This document shows, piece by piece, positions 6,193-8,156 of a DNA stretch of 8,156 bases (its first letter is position 1; each line of letters begins with the position of its first letter). The DNA comes from Desulfobacterales bacterium (GTDB taxonomy: Bacteria; Desulfobacterota; Desulfobacteria; Desulfobacterales; Desulfosalsimonadaceae). A model generated the notes under the pieces. That model made no database searches, was not told the DNA's origin, and saw only the letters and a list, made by a program, of their open reading frames with translations. The position numbers were made by a program, and so were the translations under genes. The stretch is from contig JAOZOL010000098.1 in the NCBI GenBank assembly GCA_029933295.1, positions 1 through 8,156 of the forward strand, written 5' to 3'.

Positions 6193-6992
6193 TGGAAAAC
6201 AGCAGGAGAAGCTTCTTGAAATTTGCCGGGGTTTCAGCCCTGGGACTGGGGTCCTTGTCCCTGATCGATGGACTGACATCAGGCGACGTGGCCGCGTCTT
6301 CCGGGCAATCTTCGGAAGCAACATTTAAGAGATCAAAAAATGCCTTGACCGCAAAACGATGGGGAATGGTTATTGATACCCGAAAACTGGATGACGGGAT
6401 CTGTAAAGAAATGGAAAAAGCCTGTCGTGCAACACATAACATCCCGGAGCATAAAAATAAACGCCATGAAATCAAATGGATCTGGGACGCACATTATAAA
6501 CATGTTTTTCCGGGAAAACAGGATGAATTTCTGGCAGAGCGGTTAAAAGAGCTGCCGATTCCGGTGTTGTGCAATCAGTGTGCAAATCCGCCCTGTGTTC
6601 AGGCATGTCCGACCCAGGCGACATTTCAGCGGGAAGACGGGATTGTGATGATGGATTTTCATCGGTGCATCGGATGCCGTTTCTGCATGGCCGCCTGCCC
6701 CTATGGGTCCAGAAGTTTTAACTTCAGAGATCCCCGTGGGGACAATGCCATTAAAAATGAGAACAAGGACTTTCCCACCCGCATGAAAGGGGTGGTTGAA
6801 AAATGTAACTTTTGTGCCGAGCGTCTGGCCGTTGGAAAACAGCCGATATGCGTGGAAGTCTCTAAAGGGGCACTTGTTTTTGGAGATCTTGAGGATCCGC
6901 AATCAGAGGTACGGCAGTTGTTGAAAAAAAATTATGCCATTCGGCGTAAACAAAACCTGGGTACAAACCCATCGGTATATTATTTAGTATAA
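6192..6992 (+). CDS. dsrO: DsrO, Tat-exported ferredoxin-like iron-sulfur subunit of DsrMKJOP
   Basis: This periplasmic iron-sulfur protein is thought to pass electrons between DsrJ and the membrane subunit DsrP. The 266 residues begin with a clear Tat signal, SRRSFLK at 4-10 followed by a hydrophobic stretch, with cleavage probably around 30-37. Cysteine motifs in order: C71 and C78 (a reduced first motif), C127-C130-C135-C139-P (CNQCANPPCVQACP), C159-C162-C165-C169-P (CIGCRFCMAACP), then C205-C208 and C220. Relative to four-cluster proteins of the NrfC/PsrB type, the first motif lacks two cysteines. In the fourth motif (CVEVSKGALVFGD), the final cysteine is replaced by serine at 224. The pattern fits about three [4Fe-4S] clusters rather than four. 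It starts inside the dsrJ stop codon and is followed 11 bp later by dsrP. Confidence 0.95.
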   Translation: MENSRRSFLKFAGVSALGLGSLSLIDGLTSGDVAASSGQSSEATFKRSKNALTAKRWGMVIDTRKLDDGICKEMEKACRATHNIPEHKNKRHEIKWIWDAHYKHVFPGKQDEFLAERLKELPIPVLCNQCANPPCVQACPTQATFQREDGIVMMDFHRCIGCRFCMAACPYGSRSFNFRDPRGDNAIKNENKDFPTRMKGVVEKCNFCAERLAVGKQPICVEVSKGALVFGDLEDPQSEVRQLLKKNYAIRRKQNLGTNPSVYYLV

Positions 6993-7003
6993 GGTAGGCA
7001 ATT

Positions 7004-8156
7004 ATGCTGGAAAATGCTTTAAAAGGAAGCAAGGCGTATTGGATTTGGGTGTTTGTTCTGCTGGGAATAATCACTTTCGGGTTTGGTTTTTATTTAAAAC
7101 AGCTTGATTTTGGGTTGGGAATCACCGGGATGAGCCGGGATGTAACCTGGGGATTTTATATTGCCCAGTTCACCTTTCTGGTTGGTGTGGCCGCTTCTGC
7201 CGTAATGCTGGTAATTCCATATTATTTGCATAATTATAAAGCATTCGGAAAAATCACCATCATGGGTGAATTTCTGGCAATCGCATCGGTAATCATGTGT
7301 ATCCTGTTTATTGTTGCAGATCTGGGACAGCCCATGCGCCTTTTGAACGTATTGCTGTATCCCACGCCTCACTCCATGCTTTTCTGGGACATGATCGTTT
7401 TAAGCGGATATCTTATGATCAACCTGGTAGTGGGCTGGAATGTGCTGGATGCGGAACGCAATTCCGTCCCCCCTGCGAAATGGTTGAAACCATTGATTTA
7501 TTTGTCCGTCCCCTGGGCCATAAGTATTCATACGGTCACTGCATATTTATACTGCGGTTTGCCCGGCCGGGGGTTCTGGCTGACAGCCATACTTGCCCCT
7601 CGATTTTTGGCCTCAGCGTTTGCCGCTGGTCCGGCATTTTTGGTTCTGTTGTGTCTTATTGTTCGCAATGTAACAAAATTTGATCCCGGCAGGGAACAGA
7701 TTCAGTCTCTGGCAAAAGTCGTTGTATACGGCTCCATTGCTAACATGTTTTTCTTTTTGTGTGAAGTGTTTGTCGCCATGTACAGCCAGATTCCGGAACA
7801 TCTTGATCATCTGCAATATCTGTTTTTCGGTCTCCATGGCCACGGCATTCTCGTGCCCTGGATGTGGACTGCCATGGCGCTGATAGTTTCAGGAATAATA
7901 TTGCTGCTGATACCGGCAGCACGGCGTAATGAATCAGTGCTTGCTGTTGCCTGTGTGTTTACCTTTGTCGGTATTTGGATTGACAAAGGAATGGGTATGG
8001 TTGCCGGTGGATTTATTCCCAATCCGCTCCATGAAGTGCATGAGTATTTTCCGACATTTGCCGAAGTTATGATTGCCGTCGCTGTTTATGGAACAGGTTT
8101 TCTGGTTCTGACAATCCTTTACAAAGTGTTTGTCGGGGTTAAAATGGAGTTGACAC
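7004..8156 (+). CDS. dsrP: DsrP, NrfD-like integral membrane subunit (3' end beyond window)
   Basis: This NrfD/PsrC-family membrane protein is the second quinone-interacting subunit of the complex and partner of DsrO. The frame is open from the ATG at 7004 (AAGGTAGG at 6991-6998 upstream) to the window end, giving 384 residues without a stop. DsrP proteins are about this size, so only a few C-terminal residues are likely missing. About ten hydrophobic segments are visible (roughly 13-30, 52-73, 86-105, 124-145, 163-183, 196-221, 236-260, 281-303, 312-332, 353-378). Family-like features include TWGFYIAQFTFLVGVAASAVML near residue 50, the polar DLGQP at 106-110, and the loop GGFIPNPLHEVHEY at 335-348. 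There are no heme-binding motifs, as expected for NrfD-type proteins. Confidence 0.95.
   Translation, partial: MLENALKGSKAYWIWVFVLLGIITFGFGFYLKQLDFGLGITGMSRDVTWGFYIAQFTFLVGVAASAVMLVIPYYLHNYKAFGKITIMGEFLAIASVIMCILFIVADLGQPMRLLNVLLYPTPHSMLFWDMIVLSGYLMINLVVGWNVLDAERNSVPPAKWLKPLIYLSVPWAISIHTVTAYLYCGLPGRGFWLTAILAPRFLASAFAAGPAFLVLLCLIVRNVTKFDPGREQIQSLAKVVVYGSIANMFFFLCEVFVAMYSQIPEHLDHLQYLFFGLHGHGILVPWMWTAMALIVSGIILLLIPAARRNESVLAVACVFTFVGIWIDKGMGMVAGGFIPNPLHEVHEYFPTFAEVMIAVAVYGTGFLVLTILYKVFVGVKMELT

Noticed and set aside
6044..6475. Minus-strand open frames across dsrJ/dsrO and dsrP
   Set aside because: They lie opposite well-supported genes, encode low-complexity or non-family sequences, and have no ribosome binding sites; they are antisense shadows.
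1..8156. CRISPR array, tRNA/rRNA, insertion sequence or prophage features
   Set aside because: No repeat-spacer pattern, tRNA-like cloverleaf, transposase or terminal inverted repeats were seen; the window is a dense respiratory operon plus one regulator gene.

Overview
The window carries the dsrMKJOP operon, which encodes the membrane electron-transfer complex of dissimilatory sulfur metabolism. The set and order (NarI-like dsrM, HdrD-like dsrK, triheme dsrJ, Tat-exported ferredoxin dsrO, NrfD-like dsrP), the RsbRD-type gene in front of dsrM, and the moderately AT-rich sequence suggest a sulfate-reducing Desulfobacterota, most likely of the Desulfobacterales/Desulfobacteraceae type. The taxonomic call is inference from gene content and composition; no rRNA or other marker is present.

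Layout: positions 1-99 hold the 3' end of an unidentified plus-strand gene. It converges, with a 21-bp gap, on a large minus-strand gene (121-2340). That gene encodes a soluble regulator-like protein: an N-terminal winged-helix-like segment, an alpha-helical TPR-like middle, a GAF domain, a low-complexity linker and a C-terminal Fis-type helix-turn-helix, with no sigma-54 AAA+ domain. A 248-bp AT-rich divergent intergenic region (2341-2588) follows. It contains a good sigma-70-like promoter in each direction and two tandem copies of a 14-bp near-palindrome between them. On the plus strand come a stand-alone RsbRD_N-like gene (2589-3128), dsrM (3196-4194), dsrK (4197-5816), dsrJ (5809-6192), dsrO (6192-6992) and dsrP (7004 to the window end, lacking only its last codons).

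How they work together: DsrM and DsrP are membrane subunits that exchange electrons with the quinone pool. DsrJ (c-type hemes) and DsrO (iron-sulfur clusters) sit on the periplasmic side. DsrK faces the cytoplasm, where its CCG-type iron-sulfur site is believed to reduce the DsrC trisulfide made by the sulfite reductase DsrAB. Junctions from dsrM to dsrP are 2 bp, an 8-bp overlap, a 1-bp overlap and 11 bp, so these genes are almost certainly co-transcribed and translationally coupled.

The least understood parts are the two flanking regulatory-looking genes and the DNA between them: the divergent GAF/Fis protein, the RsbRD_N protein at the operon head, the tandem palindromes, and a perfect 18-bp palindrome that overlaps the -35 region of a possible internal promoter before dsrM. 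Together they could form a local control circuit for dsrMKJOP, but this is inference.
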